This document shows positions 12,583 to 25,300 of a stretch of DNA of 64,000 nucleotides, in pieces; within the stretch, counting starts at the first letter, position 1, and every line of letters starts with the position of its first letter. The notes under the pieces were generated by a model. It was not told the DNA's origin. It searched no databases and saw only the letters and a list, made by a program, of their open reading frames with translations. Made by a program: the position numbers and the translations under genes. Origin of the DNA: Asterias amurensis (Eukaryota > Echinodermata > Asteroidea > Forcipulatida > Asteriidae); the NCBI RefSeq assembly GCF_032118995.1, contig NC_092656.1:9925761-9989760 (forward strand), written 5' to 3'.

Positions 12583-12985
12583 TAACACCCGTTTCAGACA
12601 GGCGCAGGTTTCAGAAACAATTAGGAGCGATTGAACATTCTAGGAGTCAACAAATCGATTGTTGCAGTTGTTCAGAACGACTCTGGAGGGCCTTGGTTAA
12701 AGACGTCAATCTTGTCATGAACCAAGCCAATGTAAAAGTTCTATTAAGTTCGCCTGTCTGAAACCAAAATTTATTTGGGTTGACCTAGAGTTTTAATTTT
12801 GGTTTTTACCCATACACCGATGTGTGTTAGCACTGTATACTCGGTACTTTCCCGAGTCCTGTGAAAAAATATCACAGGCATGTTCTTTATCCCTGATGCA
12901 AATTTAACATCTATTATGACCTAGAGTTGCTTCTTATCTATTTGGCTCAACGTGTCTGTTGCATGCATGTCTGAAACGGGTTTTA
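12583..12985. mobile_element. Palindromic element H interrupted by a SINE
   Basis: The termini TAACACCCGTTTCAGA and TCTGAAACGGGTTTTA are inverted repeats; a second copy is at 29181-29495. A family 2 SINE fragment occupies 12793-12917 and is bounded by an 11-bp direct repeat, GACCTAGAGTT, at 12782-12792 and 12918-12928. The SINE is therefore younger than the element. Confidence 0.75.
12793..12917 (-). mobile_element. SINE family 2 fragment with intact target duplication
   Basis: A reverse-oriented 3' part of the family described at 26940-27152, including the stem made by TCCTGTGAAA and its partner TATCACAGG. The 11-bp flanking duplications mark it as a retroposition event. Confidence 0.75.
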
Positions 12986-14069
12986 GCTGTGATGGTAAAG
13001 GACGCCCGAATTTGCGTCAAGTATTCTATGTTGGTCTCAACACCAAAGGATTGAAACCTCAAGTTTCTAACAATTGCTAGAGCTCTACTCGATAGCATGA
13101 CACCTCTATAAAAGATTAATACATGAACCTGCTGGATAATTAATTCTTCAAAAATATTATACTTCTCTTGAATGTAAAGTTTCATTATCTACTTCAAATT
13201 ATAAGACTAAAGTATTTATAACTTTTACAGTTACATGTATTATTAAAATCAAATAATAAACCCACAATAAATTTTTATTAAAATACAATTTTTCCTTTGA
13301 GCAAACTTTTATTTATTGTTTTTTTTTGTTTTTATTCAGCCAATGAGACCATGTTTCTGTGTGAGGTTTGGCAGTTATTTTTAAGGTTTTGGACACAGAT
13401 TTTAACAGTGAGATTTTGGTATAACTTAAACCTGATGGACCCTGTTGGTAATCCTAGTATCCCCTCTTTAAAGACAAAGTATATATATATGGTTTTTTTT
13501 TAACCGTTCAATTGTTTGAATCCTATAGATAAGTTGCAATGGACGCTAATCTTTACGGGCAAATTGCATTTTGACTTGCAAGCGCGTCAAGCGCTCAGTT
13601 TATTTACGCACCCATGCTGTTTACTAACCAATCAGGCAGCGAGTTTTGTGAACTGTGCGCTTGCTGCACGCCATTCTCATGCAAAACGCAAGGCTGTGTT
13701 CCAAATTGCCCGTAAAGATGGCCGATTTATGTTATGCAGGAACTATCTATTGAATATTGACCTTTGAGTGAGTAGAAGGACCTCTTTCCACATAGTCAAA
13801 GGAGGATAGATGTTCTCTAGAGCCCTATTGCGACAGTCTGTATACATAATTATTTCCGACAATGCTCTAAACCTAGAAATCTAGCAACTGCATACACAGA
13901 ATCTCACTCATGATTATTCATCAACATTATAACATTAACTTACATGTCCTTGAAAAAATAAACTAATTACATTTGATTGTTGATAAGACATTCAAGATAA
14001 AGACAAGCATACACCTCTCGTTAATATTCATGCATAACGTCACAATTCTAACCCAAAATGAGGCCACTG

Positions 14070-14300
14070 GCGCACGTCACGCCACTTGGTGTTTCTGATC
14101 AGCAGAGTGTGGGTTCGAATCCCTAGATGTGACACTTCGGATGGGACCTTCGGATGGGACATAAAGCCATTGGTCCCATGTGTTGTATAACGCATGTAGA
14201 AGAACCCAGAACACTTATGGAACAGAGAAGGGGTTCGCCCTGGTGTTCCTCGCTGTGGCTGCTGTAGGACCTTTTAAACCCTTATAAAGTGCTATACATA
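14070..14300 (+). mobile_element. tRNA-derived SINE (family 3)
   Basis: A B box (GGTTCGAATCC) is followed by a body with AGAAGAACCCAGAACACTTA and GGGGTTCGCCCTGG. The minus-strand copy at 27485-27775 is the best partner. The tail near 14380-14410 has a TGCGCTATATAAG block. Confidence 0.65.
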
Positions 14301-14478
14301 ATTGGGTTTCAGAATTCATCACTGTAATAACCTATCTTTCTGAAAAATTGTATATACTCAGCGCCTAGAGTACCTTGTTTCTTAGATATGTGCGCTATAT
14401 AAGACTTCGATATCATTATCAAAGTGGCTCTGATGATGGCCTTGTTTTGGGTAAGAATGGTGACATCATGCATGAACA

Positions 14479-14860
14479 TTAAAGGAACACGTTGCCTTGG
14501 ATCGGTCGAGTTGGTCTTTGAAAAGCGTTTGTAACCGTTTGTTATAAAATGTATATGCTTAGAGAGATATTTTATAAGTAGAATATAATGATCAATGCCA
14601 GCATCACTCGAGGTTGCATGGTTTTCCTTTTACCTCGTAGATTAACATGGTCAGCAATTTATGGGAGTCAAAATTTTATAACTGGCTGACCGTGTTAGTT
14701 TGCTTAGCAAAAGGAAAACAACGCAATTTCGAGGCAAATTTGTGTGGATTTTTGTATTCTACTTTAAAAATGCCTTTCTAACCATATGCATAAACCACAA
14801 ACAATTTCAAACGCTTTTCAAAGACCAACTCGTCCGATCCAAGGCACTGTGTTCCTTTAA
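14479..14860 (+). mobile_element. B-family TTAA palindromic MITE, full-length copy
   Basis: Both ends are present and both are flanked by TTAA (14479-14482 and 14857-14860). Confidence 0.85.
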
Positions 14861-16314
14861 GAGAGGGATATTATCCAGATACTGCAGAAAGTTGCACTCT
14901 GCTAATATAAAGAAGAAAAAAACCATGCAAACATACACCTCTATATACATAATTAAAACCTTGAAACAATAAGAAATAAAGAAAAAAAGTATCAAAATAA
15001 ATTTGTTTGGAGGGCAAACACACCACAAGTTTGAGTCCTCCCCAGATCGCACTGCACGCACATTTTGTAGACAATATTTAGTGGTTTCTTCACTGCCTTT
15101 CACCTCTGTGGACCAAGATCTGAGGTATTAGGAATTTCCAGTCACTTCCTGGGACTAATTGGGTTTTTCCCCCATTTGCTTATTTTTTATTTTATTTGTA
15201 TTGACTCATTTTTTGAGAGGGGTTGTTTTCCTGCCACATCTAAAACTGGCATTTCTTAATCATCGGCTTTCTGCACAGGTACAATTATCTGAAGGTGCTA
15301 CAGTGCTTGGTCCAAAAGCAGCAGGACCCATATGCTGCGAGTCTATACCCTGTGTGAGCACATGCAGTTCTTTTGTTACTGAATCTAGTCAACACGTTTT
15401 TCCAACTCATGATACAAAGCTCTAGTTTTTCGAAATAAAGGGCGGCAACAAGATTTTTTTCAAGTGAGAAGTGATTTTAAATGAAGTCGGTTTATTGTGG
15501 AGCCTGCACAAGCCACACATATTTCAGTTGTGGGCTAAGAAAGGCTTTGCCTATAAACATCTTTTGATTTATACCAACAGTACACTCAGACGGCCCTTTT
15601 AAAACCTGCAGTGTGAGAACTTTAGCTTCATTTTCCAAAGTTGACTGCAGTGAAGCGGCGAAGTTCATTTATGTACCACTTGAATTTATGTACCACTTGA
15701 ATTGTAAGAGCAATTTGCATGCTCATGCATAATGCATTATTTATGCAAAACAAAGCCTAATCAATGGACATTATTAAAGACTGAAAACACTAGCTGTATT
15801 GTTCCAGCCATTTTTAAAGAGACGTAAAATTAAACAGTAACAAAAATAGTGATTAGAAAAGCTAAATCATTTAAAGCACTATGCATTATTAAAGAAAAGA
15901 AGAGACTACACATATCGCTTAGTCTCTGTCTGCTGTTCAATATTACATGACGATTTTAACCTGGTATATTATTTATTTTTCTAAATACCCTCTCAATTAA
16001 ACCCTGAACAATTCATTATTATGCAAAACTAGGGTCGATTAACCACCTACACTGGCTAGTATTTTAAAAAATCAATTCATAAAAACGGTCGAGAGGGCGT
16101 CACGTGGGGTGTTTAAACGGATAATATAAACAAAGTAAAAAGTGTTTAAACATAGGCGTGATGCGGGAGCTTCTCGCTTGGTGTTATTTTATGCGTAACG
16201 CATTCAGTACGCCGGGATGGCCAGCTCTCAATGTAAAATAAAAAACTATTAGCAACTGTTTAGCGTCAACACAATTTTGACCATTCGTGAAACCTTCGAT
16301 TGAGGTGTGACTCC

Positions 16315-19300
16315 CTATGAATAATGCGTGAGGACACTAGTCTGGTTGCCTCTCAGTAGTAGTATTGGTGGCATGTCTTTGGAGAGAGTCTCGAGCCAGC
16401 TCATGTACATGTAGGCTGAACATGTCTTCTTCCTTGGAATAGGTAGACTCCTGCAACACAAGAAAACACAAGAAAAAGATTTGTGACTCGGGTACATATC
16501 CTCATTTTCTTTTTATATAGCGCAAAATGAATGCTTAATAAAGTCTCAAAGCGCTCTTGGAAAGTGAAAGAGTGAAACCAGGACTACTGAATACCAACAC
16601 TGGAGTACTATGTAGAGAACTTAACCAATTAAAGGAACATTACAGATATGGTTTTTGCTATTAACAAAACAGTTGCTGAAAATGTAAGCACCTTATGTAA
16701 TCCACTATACTAGCTGACAAACCTGTAGAAGTTTGAGATCGAACGGTCATGTACAGTACATGTAGGTCACAAGGAAATAGTGAACAACCAAATTCTGTAA
16801 TTTTCCTTTAAGGACACAAGAGTAAAGTCCGGGACTCAAATGAATACTCTATTCATCAGAAACACCAGACTTTGAGTCCAGTGTGTTTGACGGCTCAGCC
16901 AAGTCACGCCATAGTTTGTGCGACATACATTTATATTATCTTACTTAGTACGAAAAGGGTATTATTGTGGCCCTGTTTGCTGTACTTACATGACAATAAG
17001 CTGTGCATCACTGGAATGTTCACGAAGCAGTTCTCGTATCCTGATTTGCCTGTTTGTCTAAAAAGTCAAACAAATGTCAGAACCACTTTTAAAAACAGAA
17101 GGGTATCAGGGTTGAGATGATAAAGTTATTTTTGGAAATATAATAAGAATAATTATTCTTATATTATTGAGGGAGCAGGGGCCGATTTCACAAAGAGCTA
17201 AGATTTATTGTTATTGCAAATCAATCGTAGTTGCTAAGTTAATTACGATGTCACAATACAAATCAATTATGGCCATGGTAATACTATCAATTGTCTGGCG
17301 ATAAATGTTATTGCTTTGTGAAATCGAGCCCAGTATAGACGTTATGCACATGATGTCATATCAGTAGGGCGCCCTCGCCTAGAGGTAAAAAAACAGCCAT
17401 TCTAAACCTGTGTGCCGCGTGTACTAATCTGTGCGTTTGTATTGTTTTGTCTTGGTTTTACCCTAAGATGGAAGCTGGATGACATCAATACATAAGGTCT
17501 ACCCAAAGGTCTTAAACTCCTATTTTTGGGGGGTTTCTTTTGAGGGGGGGGGGGGGGGTTCACAAAATCCCCAAGAGCCACACCTTCTCCCAGAGTGTCT
17601 CGATCTCGTCCGGCGTGATCTTCCAGGGGAACTTCTCCGCGGTCTCTCCCGCCTCCACGTTGAGCTTCCACGGCTTGATCAAGTCTTCAAAGCGTTGCAG
17701 GTTCTCCTTCTTGGGCTTCTGGTCGAAGTCCGGGATGATCTCCAGATCGGAGAAGTCGATTCTGAACTTGCTGAGCATGTTGGCCATGCCCATCTTCTCT
17801 CTGTTGATCTCCTCTTTCTTGCCTTTGGCGAAGACGCGCAGCCGGCACTTGTCCCAGTTGGACTTCATTGAAATGAGATGGGGGATGAGAAGCGTCAGAC
17901 CTTTAAGCAGTTGGAGAAAAAAAAGTAATTTGAGAGGTCTCACAAGACTACAGATATACGGATACGAACACTTCAACACTTTGTGTGTTCACGTAACGCG
18001 TCACCGCAACTTCCTTGTTTTGCAAGCACGCTGAGAACACATATGGGAGCCGCACACATATTTTTATACATTAAAAAAGGATACTGTTTTGCTGATTATA
18101 GTTGACTTTAATTCTTAAATTTACTGATTTAAGTTGATTTTAAAGGCCTCGAAATTGAGTGGTTTACCTTTAACTTTGCAAACTAACACGGTCGGCCATT
18201 TTGGCGTGGTGTGTTTGTTTACGACGCATAAGGAAAATGGAGCAATTTCGTTAAGATTTGTGTTACGTTATATTCTACTTTTAAAACATCTTTTTAACCA
18301 TATATGCATTTTATAAAAGACGGTTTCAAACGCTTTTCACAGACCAACTTGCCCGATCCAAGGCAACGTGTCCCTTTAACACTGGTCTTCATTGGCCGAG
18401 GTAATGATGACATCAAGTTAAAACTGAATATTATGACGTACCTCCATCATCCACCAACCACCAGACGTCGATGTTTCCCTTTGGCATCTTGCCCTGGAAC
18501 TTTTGCATAGATTTAATGACGTCATCGATGGGTTTGCCCTTAATGAGGGCGGTGCTGTCGATCATAGCGACCTTTGACTCCCTTGCCGTGTCCGACGAGA
18601 TGGACGGCGCCAGGGCACCTTTCTCCGATTTAATCGATGATGTCTCAACTCTAATTTCAGGCACTTTTTCTGTGAAGAGATGAGGTTAACAAATTACAGG
18701 AGGAGAACTAACAAAACTGAAACACGGAGATGAGCAGAGTATACTGTTTGAAACGTCCAGACCACATCAGCTCTTCTCAGAGCCAACACTCCCAAAAGAG
18801 AGACTTACACCCGCAAGTTTACTATTTATTTATAGTTTCGTCCTGTGAATCATGGATGTAGATAATATGCCTTTGAAATAATTATTTTGTAAGAGATTGC
18901 CTAACATCACAAGGCCGGACGGCCACTTCAAGGTGATGCTTCATTTGACTGATTTAGGCTGTCGACCCAAATCAACTGCCACCAGGGGCATGTTGCCACC
19001 TTCATGTACTCCTGGGGCTGAAAACAGGGTTAGTCCTGTCACAGTTCACAAGGAGGCAGGCATGGTTTTCATCAATTAGGAGCCTGGCTAGCAGAGCAGA
19101 ATGAACTACCTTCCAAACTTTTCATGAAGCAATTATTTGCTCAAACCCGCACTCTGCTGCTGACAACCAGAGCTTTGGTCCAGTGAACTAGACCATGACA
19201 TACCACGTTGTGAAACAAGTATGCCATGCTGTTTATTAAAATGTTGCATCATAATGAACACTTAAACAAATGAACAACAAGACAACATTATCATAGCTTG

Positions 19301-22300
19301 CAAAATAATATTATAAGACTACAAAAGATAGCTTCAGATAAAAGTGGAAATAGGATGAAAAAGAGGTAACAAAGTTGCTTACTTTAAATACTTTACAAAG
19401 GTAAGCAAATAAATAACAAAGTAAAATAAAAATACTTCAAAATGTCTCACAAACAACACTTTCAGCATTCAGCTGCCAGGGACAAACATTTAAAGGATCT
19501 GCATCAGCAAACAAATTCGTTCAACAGGTTTTCTGCTACAGCCATACACATAAAGTTTGTCTGACATACAACGCTTAAGGCAAAGTCACACAGGCCCCAT
19601 AAAGAGAACGAAAACGAGAACGATAAAAATGCACGCCCTCGATTGGTTGAAATGCTCCACTCAGAATATGCCCACGCTTATTCAACCAATCGAGGGCGTG
19701 CATTTGTATTGTTATCGTTTTCGTTCTTGTTATCGGGGCCTGTGTGACTTGCCCTTTACTCAAAAGAACTGACTAGTCCTACACATTGGTGTTGCCATTT
19801 GCCATTGACAAACTTTACAACAATCTCTACTAAACACTGCATGCTGAAAAGTAAATAAAATACAACAGTTTACAGTGTATGACTCTTGACAAAAACACAA
19901 GAGGTTATTTCTGCCCATGCTCGACCAAATAAATACAATTATTGTACCAAACATTGGGTAACTATATCAAGCAACATAATGTTGGTCGCATTTAAGACCG
20001 CCTTTGAAGTTATAGTGAATGAAATTGAATGGTCAGACAGTAGGAGGGTTAACTGTGTACTGTTTGCAGGTTGGCATACATGTAGTTAACATATCATTCA
20101 AAACCACAGCTATAGGATGAATGGTATTGAATGGACAGACAGTAGGAGGGTTAACTGTGTACTGTTTAGATGTATTCATCCCATGATACCGTAATTGCAG
20201 GTTGGCATAGTTAATCTATCATTCAAAACCACAGCTAGGATGATTGGTATTGAATGGACAGACAGTAGGAGGGTTAACTGTGTACTGTTTAGATGAACTT
20301 ACCACACAGTACCATATTACTAACTGGCATAGCTTATATATCATTTAAGACCACAGGGGATGATACTGAATGGTCAGACAGTAGGAGGGTCGACTGTTAT
20401 CTATGCAGATGTGTTCACGAAATGATAATATACTACTGGGTAACATACAGTTTACATGTATCTATAATTCAAAACCACAGTGGATGATGTTGAGGGTCAG
20501 ACAGTAAGAGGGTTAATGTCCAATCCCTAAGAAACATAACAATTTAAAAATAAAGTACAACACTGAGGAACAAACACATGCGATTATCCATCTTGAGGAA
20601 ACACACAGTCTGAACGCCTCCTTACCAATCTTAAACCTCACATGTTCCTGGGTCGAGCAGCTCGGCTGATGGAGGACTGAGTTACGACAATTAAAGGCAG
20701 CAGTAGTGGGAAAATATCACATTATATTATAAGTTATTAGGTGAGGTTGGGTGTGATGTGGATCATATCTACATGTAGTTGAAGAACTGGATACAGACTC
20801 GGAGACTAGATGTAATCCATATCACACCCTAAACCGAACTTAATAACAGTTTTATCATACCTTGAAACAGGAACCCACTTGTTTACCAGACACTGAATCA
20901 CCTTGTTAGTAAATACAACTTACAAAGTTGCCATGTACTATTGTGCATGTGCACAATGCATAAAGGCCGAGTCACACTGCAGCGATATCAAAAACGATAA
21001 CGAGCGACGACGCAAAGAGAACGCATTGTATTGGTTGAATTGCTCCACGCAGAATACGCACAAGCTCATTCAACCGATAGAATGCGTTCTCATTGCGTCG
21101 TTATCGTTATTGTTCTCGTTATCGCTGCAGTGGGACCGGGCCTTAAGGGTATGATATGGTTTTAGGGGGATGTTACAGGATTTATCAGGTCAGTGATTAG
21201 CCATTCAACATTGCGGATTTTACTCTGGGGTGTGATAAACCAATATACCGTTAATTTTGCCTCAATCATCAATGTGAATTTTTTACCACCTCGCTCAATT
21301 CATGAATGCTTACACATTTTTTCCTAGAAATCAAAAAGAGCGCTTTTAAAAAAAATTCTGTGCAAAAGCCTTGTACATGTTTCAGGGCCTGTTTTGTGTG
21401 TACATCAAATGAATACATGTACAACATTTGGCCAATTACAAACCTGTGCCTAACAATCGCTATGGCAGTAGAAAATTGTTTTTCCACTGTCACGATGATA
21501 AATTACTGTTTACTGAAAAGAGTTCAACTCAGATTTCCTATCCCTCCTACCTTTGGTTTAAAAGCTGCGTAAAAGCATGGCCAAGGAATTTTGAAAACAA
21601 AATAAAATATTTTAATTTCATCTTTGTGTTACAAATATGCCTCATGAACGGGGTAGATAGTCAGCACCCACAGCTTACCTTCTTCAACGTATTCTGTAAA
21701 GCCAGGGGTGTTCAGGGCACTAGACACGTCAAATGACTCCTTGATGCGTAGTAAACCAACACCAAAGGCCAGGTCAAATGCATCACTGAAGATAGAGGAA
21801 AAAGTGGAAAAGAAAATTATATAAAGATGGTAATGACGATGTCAAAGTTGTGTCAATCTGTTAAGGGCACAGCAGTCGATTTCACAAAACGCTAGGATCA
21901 ATCCTATCTCGAGTTAGGATGAGTAACCCGTCCTAACTTAGGATGAGTTCAATGCATCCTACGTACTTTGATAGGGAACTGAACCCGTCCTAAGTCCTAA
22001 GATTAACCCTAGGTCATAAGTTAGGAAGAGTTTGGTCAAATCGACGGCTGGACACGTTTGGTAATTAATTGTCAAAGACCAGTATTCTCACTTGGTGTAT
22101 CCCAACATATGCATAAAATAACAAACTTGTGAAAATTTGGGCCCAATTGGTCATCGGAGTTGAAAGAAAATGATGAAAGAAAAAACACCATTGCTGTACA
22201 AATTTGTGACTTTCAGATAGAAAGTCTTTAAATATTTGACAAATGTTTGAGTTTGAAAATACTTCCCTCTCAAAACGGCATTACTTCAGAGGGAAATGTA

Positions 22301-25300
22301 TTACACTATCAACAGCTCTGTGTTGCTCGTTACCAAGTGAGTTTTTATGATACATGTAATATATATTTTGAGTAATTACCAAATACATGTATGTTAAGTG
22401 GCAACAATAAAGTGTGTTGGCTAGTTGACGGCCGGGTCCCCAGATATAATATGGCACATTGTCTAGGGCTCACCACAGTCAAAATTGACATATTTTCGAA
22501 GGTAACAAACTTACTGGATAATTCCAACGTAATCCATAACATTCTGTGGCTTCTCCGTCTTCCACTTGCCCAAGAAACCCATGATGAGGGTGTTGGGTTT
22601 AATCTTGCCGAGACCTCCAATCTGAAACACAGAGAGAATAATTAAGGGTTTGGGTACTTTTTGTACGACACAAAACACAAATGTCCTTGATTTACATTAA
22701 ACGATTAACATTAAACTTACATAGTTTAAAGTTTAGAGGCGCTGTAGTTTTTGAGAAATGAGTACAAAACAATGTACCCACTGCAAAAACATAGGTACCG
22801 GCCAATCTCGGTAATCTAGTTGGTAAGACACTGCTCTAATATTGCAAGGGTCGTGGGTTCGAATCCCACCCAAGTAATATGCCTTTGATATTTTTTTCAC
22901 AGAACTCGAGAAAGTGCTGAGTATACAGTGCTGACACACATCAGTGTATTGGTAAAAACCAAAACTAATAGAACAATGTCATAAAAAAAAAAAAATTGTC
23001 GGAGTGAGACAAAAATTTGTTTAGCATACACGCTAAACTAATTTTTGTCTCACTGAGACACAAGCGACTCTCCAGAGAAACTTGCTTTGTGATTTTCACC
23101 TTTTTTGTCAAACTCTTACCTGCATAAGTGACTGTGCCCCTTGCCTTAGGGTAGGGCTTGCTACTATAGCGGGGAATGCCTTAATCTTATGGTATTCCAA
23201 CCATTTCTCGTGTGATTCCGTTAATAACTCCACTAAGTTATTGCTCTGGTCTCCCTGCACAAAAAAAAATAAAAAAATGTAAAAACAACTTTTTAAAAGT
23301 TCATACATGTACATGTAACATTATACAATTGTTGCACGCTGTGACGGGGTCCATGGCGTTTTGTACACCCGAAGGGGGAAAATGGAACCCGAGGCGAAGC
23401 CGAGGGTGCCATCTCCCCCGAGGGTGTATACAAACCCCTGTCACAGCGTGCATGTTTGTTACGCGTCACATGATTGGTTCTCGACCAATCAAAATTCACA
23501 GTTACAGAGGTTAACAACATTGTTTGTGTGGTTATACATGTATCTCCCATAACTTGGGCCAAAAACCGCTAATACCCCGTTCACACAGCTCTGTGACCAT
23601 ATGAAGACCATGCTGATTACCCCGTTCTCAAAAGTCGGGTACTAATGTATCACTGTCTAAATCCAGCAACTTGGCAAATTATAAAGACTACATTACAACT
23701 ATTCGTTGCTGCCTTGCTGGCAAAATGATTACAACTAAAACAATGTCGACCAAGTGGTTGTTTCTAATGTACTTAAAACATTTGTCAAAATAGTTGCCAA
23801 ATGTGCTGCGTTTTTTATTACGACCACTGAGACTTCACCGAGATGCTTCCATGCTGCTTGTACAATAATAATATTAATAACCGGCATTTACACTATGTTC
23901 TTTGTTGACAAACTTAGTAACAAGCAACAAAGAGCTGTTGAAAATATAAAACATTGTGAGAAACGGCTCCCTCTGAATCAAACGTACATAAGAGGTAAAT
24001 CCCGACCCAAATAATAAAAAAATTCAGCTAAGCCTTTTATTATTCTTAAAAATGTTACATGAGTTGCGTTCAACTGAAATTGACGCGATGGTCAACTTAC
24101 CGGTAAGACGGTTCCACACACCATGAGGCTGTTGCTCTTAGTGATGTGAGAAACAAAATGCACCAGAGCAGGTCTGCAGTCTGGTACACCAGTCAGAACA
24201 AGAACTTGTGGCCTACAAATCAAGGAAACAAACCAAAAAAATATTAATTTTTGGTTTTTACCCATATACACCGATGTGTGTAGCACTGTATACTCAGTAC
24301 TTTCCCGAGTCCTGTGAAAAAAATCACAGGCATTTTACTCGGGTGGGATTCGAACCCACGACCTTTGCAATTCTAGAGCAGTGACAAAAAAAACCAAAAA
24401 AACAAAAAATCTTGATACAAATTCCATTCTAAATAGAATTGTTTCATTTCTACAGCTCTCATTACACACATGTACATACACACACAGTCAAGCAATTTAC
24501 GCCAGCAGCACAGACTGAATATTTACACAATAATTTGTTTTGAACTTTGTAAATTTTTAAGAATCACCCTCAAGAAAAAATCACTTATAATTTTTTCAAA
24601 GTTTTCATTGCATCAAGCTGTTGATGAAAGTGTAACTATTTTTTTTGAAAATATATTTTTACCAGCAAATTGGTAAAAAAAAAAAAAAAAATGCAGATGA
24701 CTGTTAAAAAATATATAGAGTTTCACGACCTTAAAAAACATGACACATCAGAAATAAAGTCAAATTTATTTGGAATTGAGCAAATTGTTATATTGTAAAC
24801 AAGAAAAGAAAACAATAAGAAATAAAACCCCACTCTACCTGAAAGTCTTGACGTGTGCAGGGATGTTATTGAGTTTGAGGGTGTTGGTCAGAGCTTGAGT
24901 GTAGATGAAGGCTTGATTCGATGAACCCCAGTTAATCTCTGAAATGACATCGATAGCAAAGATATGAGTCACCATGGTACAAGTTCAAAAACAAAAAGTT
25001 AATGGTCTGAGGTTTTTGACTCTAGCAGAGTCTCTTTCATATAGGCTTAAAAAACAAAAGCAAAAAAAAAAAAAAAAATTGAGTTCAGAATCAAATTTGT
25101 TTAGTCCTACTTGTATTGTCCTTAGTGGTCGCAAATGGCTCGTACCGAAATGCCCGGAAATGTTGTAATATTTGACAAACTTTTGCTCAAACAAGAGGGT
25201 CAAAGAAAAAGTAAGGGACCCATTTGACATTGTCCAATGTTTTCCAAGCAAACATAGAATCTACAACTGTATATGTATAACAAAACCATGTACTTCTATT

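Larger units (their letters stand above)
10801..16314. other. Intergenic region between FBXO22 and the SLC12A gene, repeats only
   Basis: No conserved coding exon was found on either strand. The interval holds a degenerate A-family MITE (about 11000-11372), a palindromic element with a nested SINE (12583-12985), a SINE (about 14070-14300) and a B-family MITE (14479-14860). The remaining AT-rich sequence shows nothing I can name. The last part near 15.9-16.3 kb should contain the 3' UTR of the minus-strand SLC12A gene. Confidence 0.6.

Noticed and set aside
22800-22880. tRNA gene suggested by A and B boxes
   Set aside because: The same block recurs with shared non-tRNA flanks at 26940, 41045 and 24238; it is SINE family 2.
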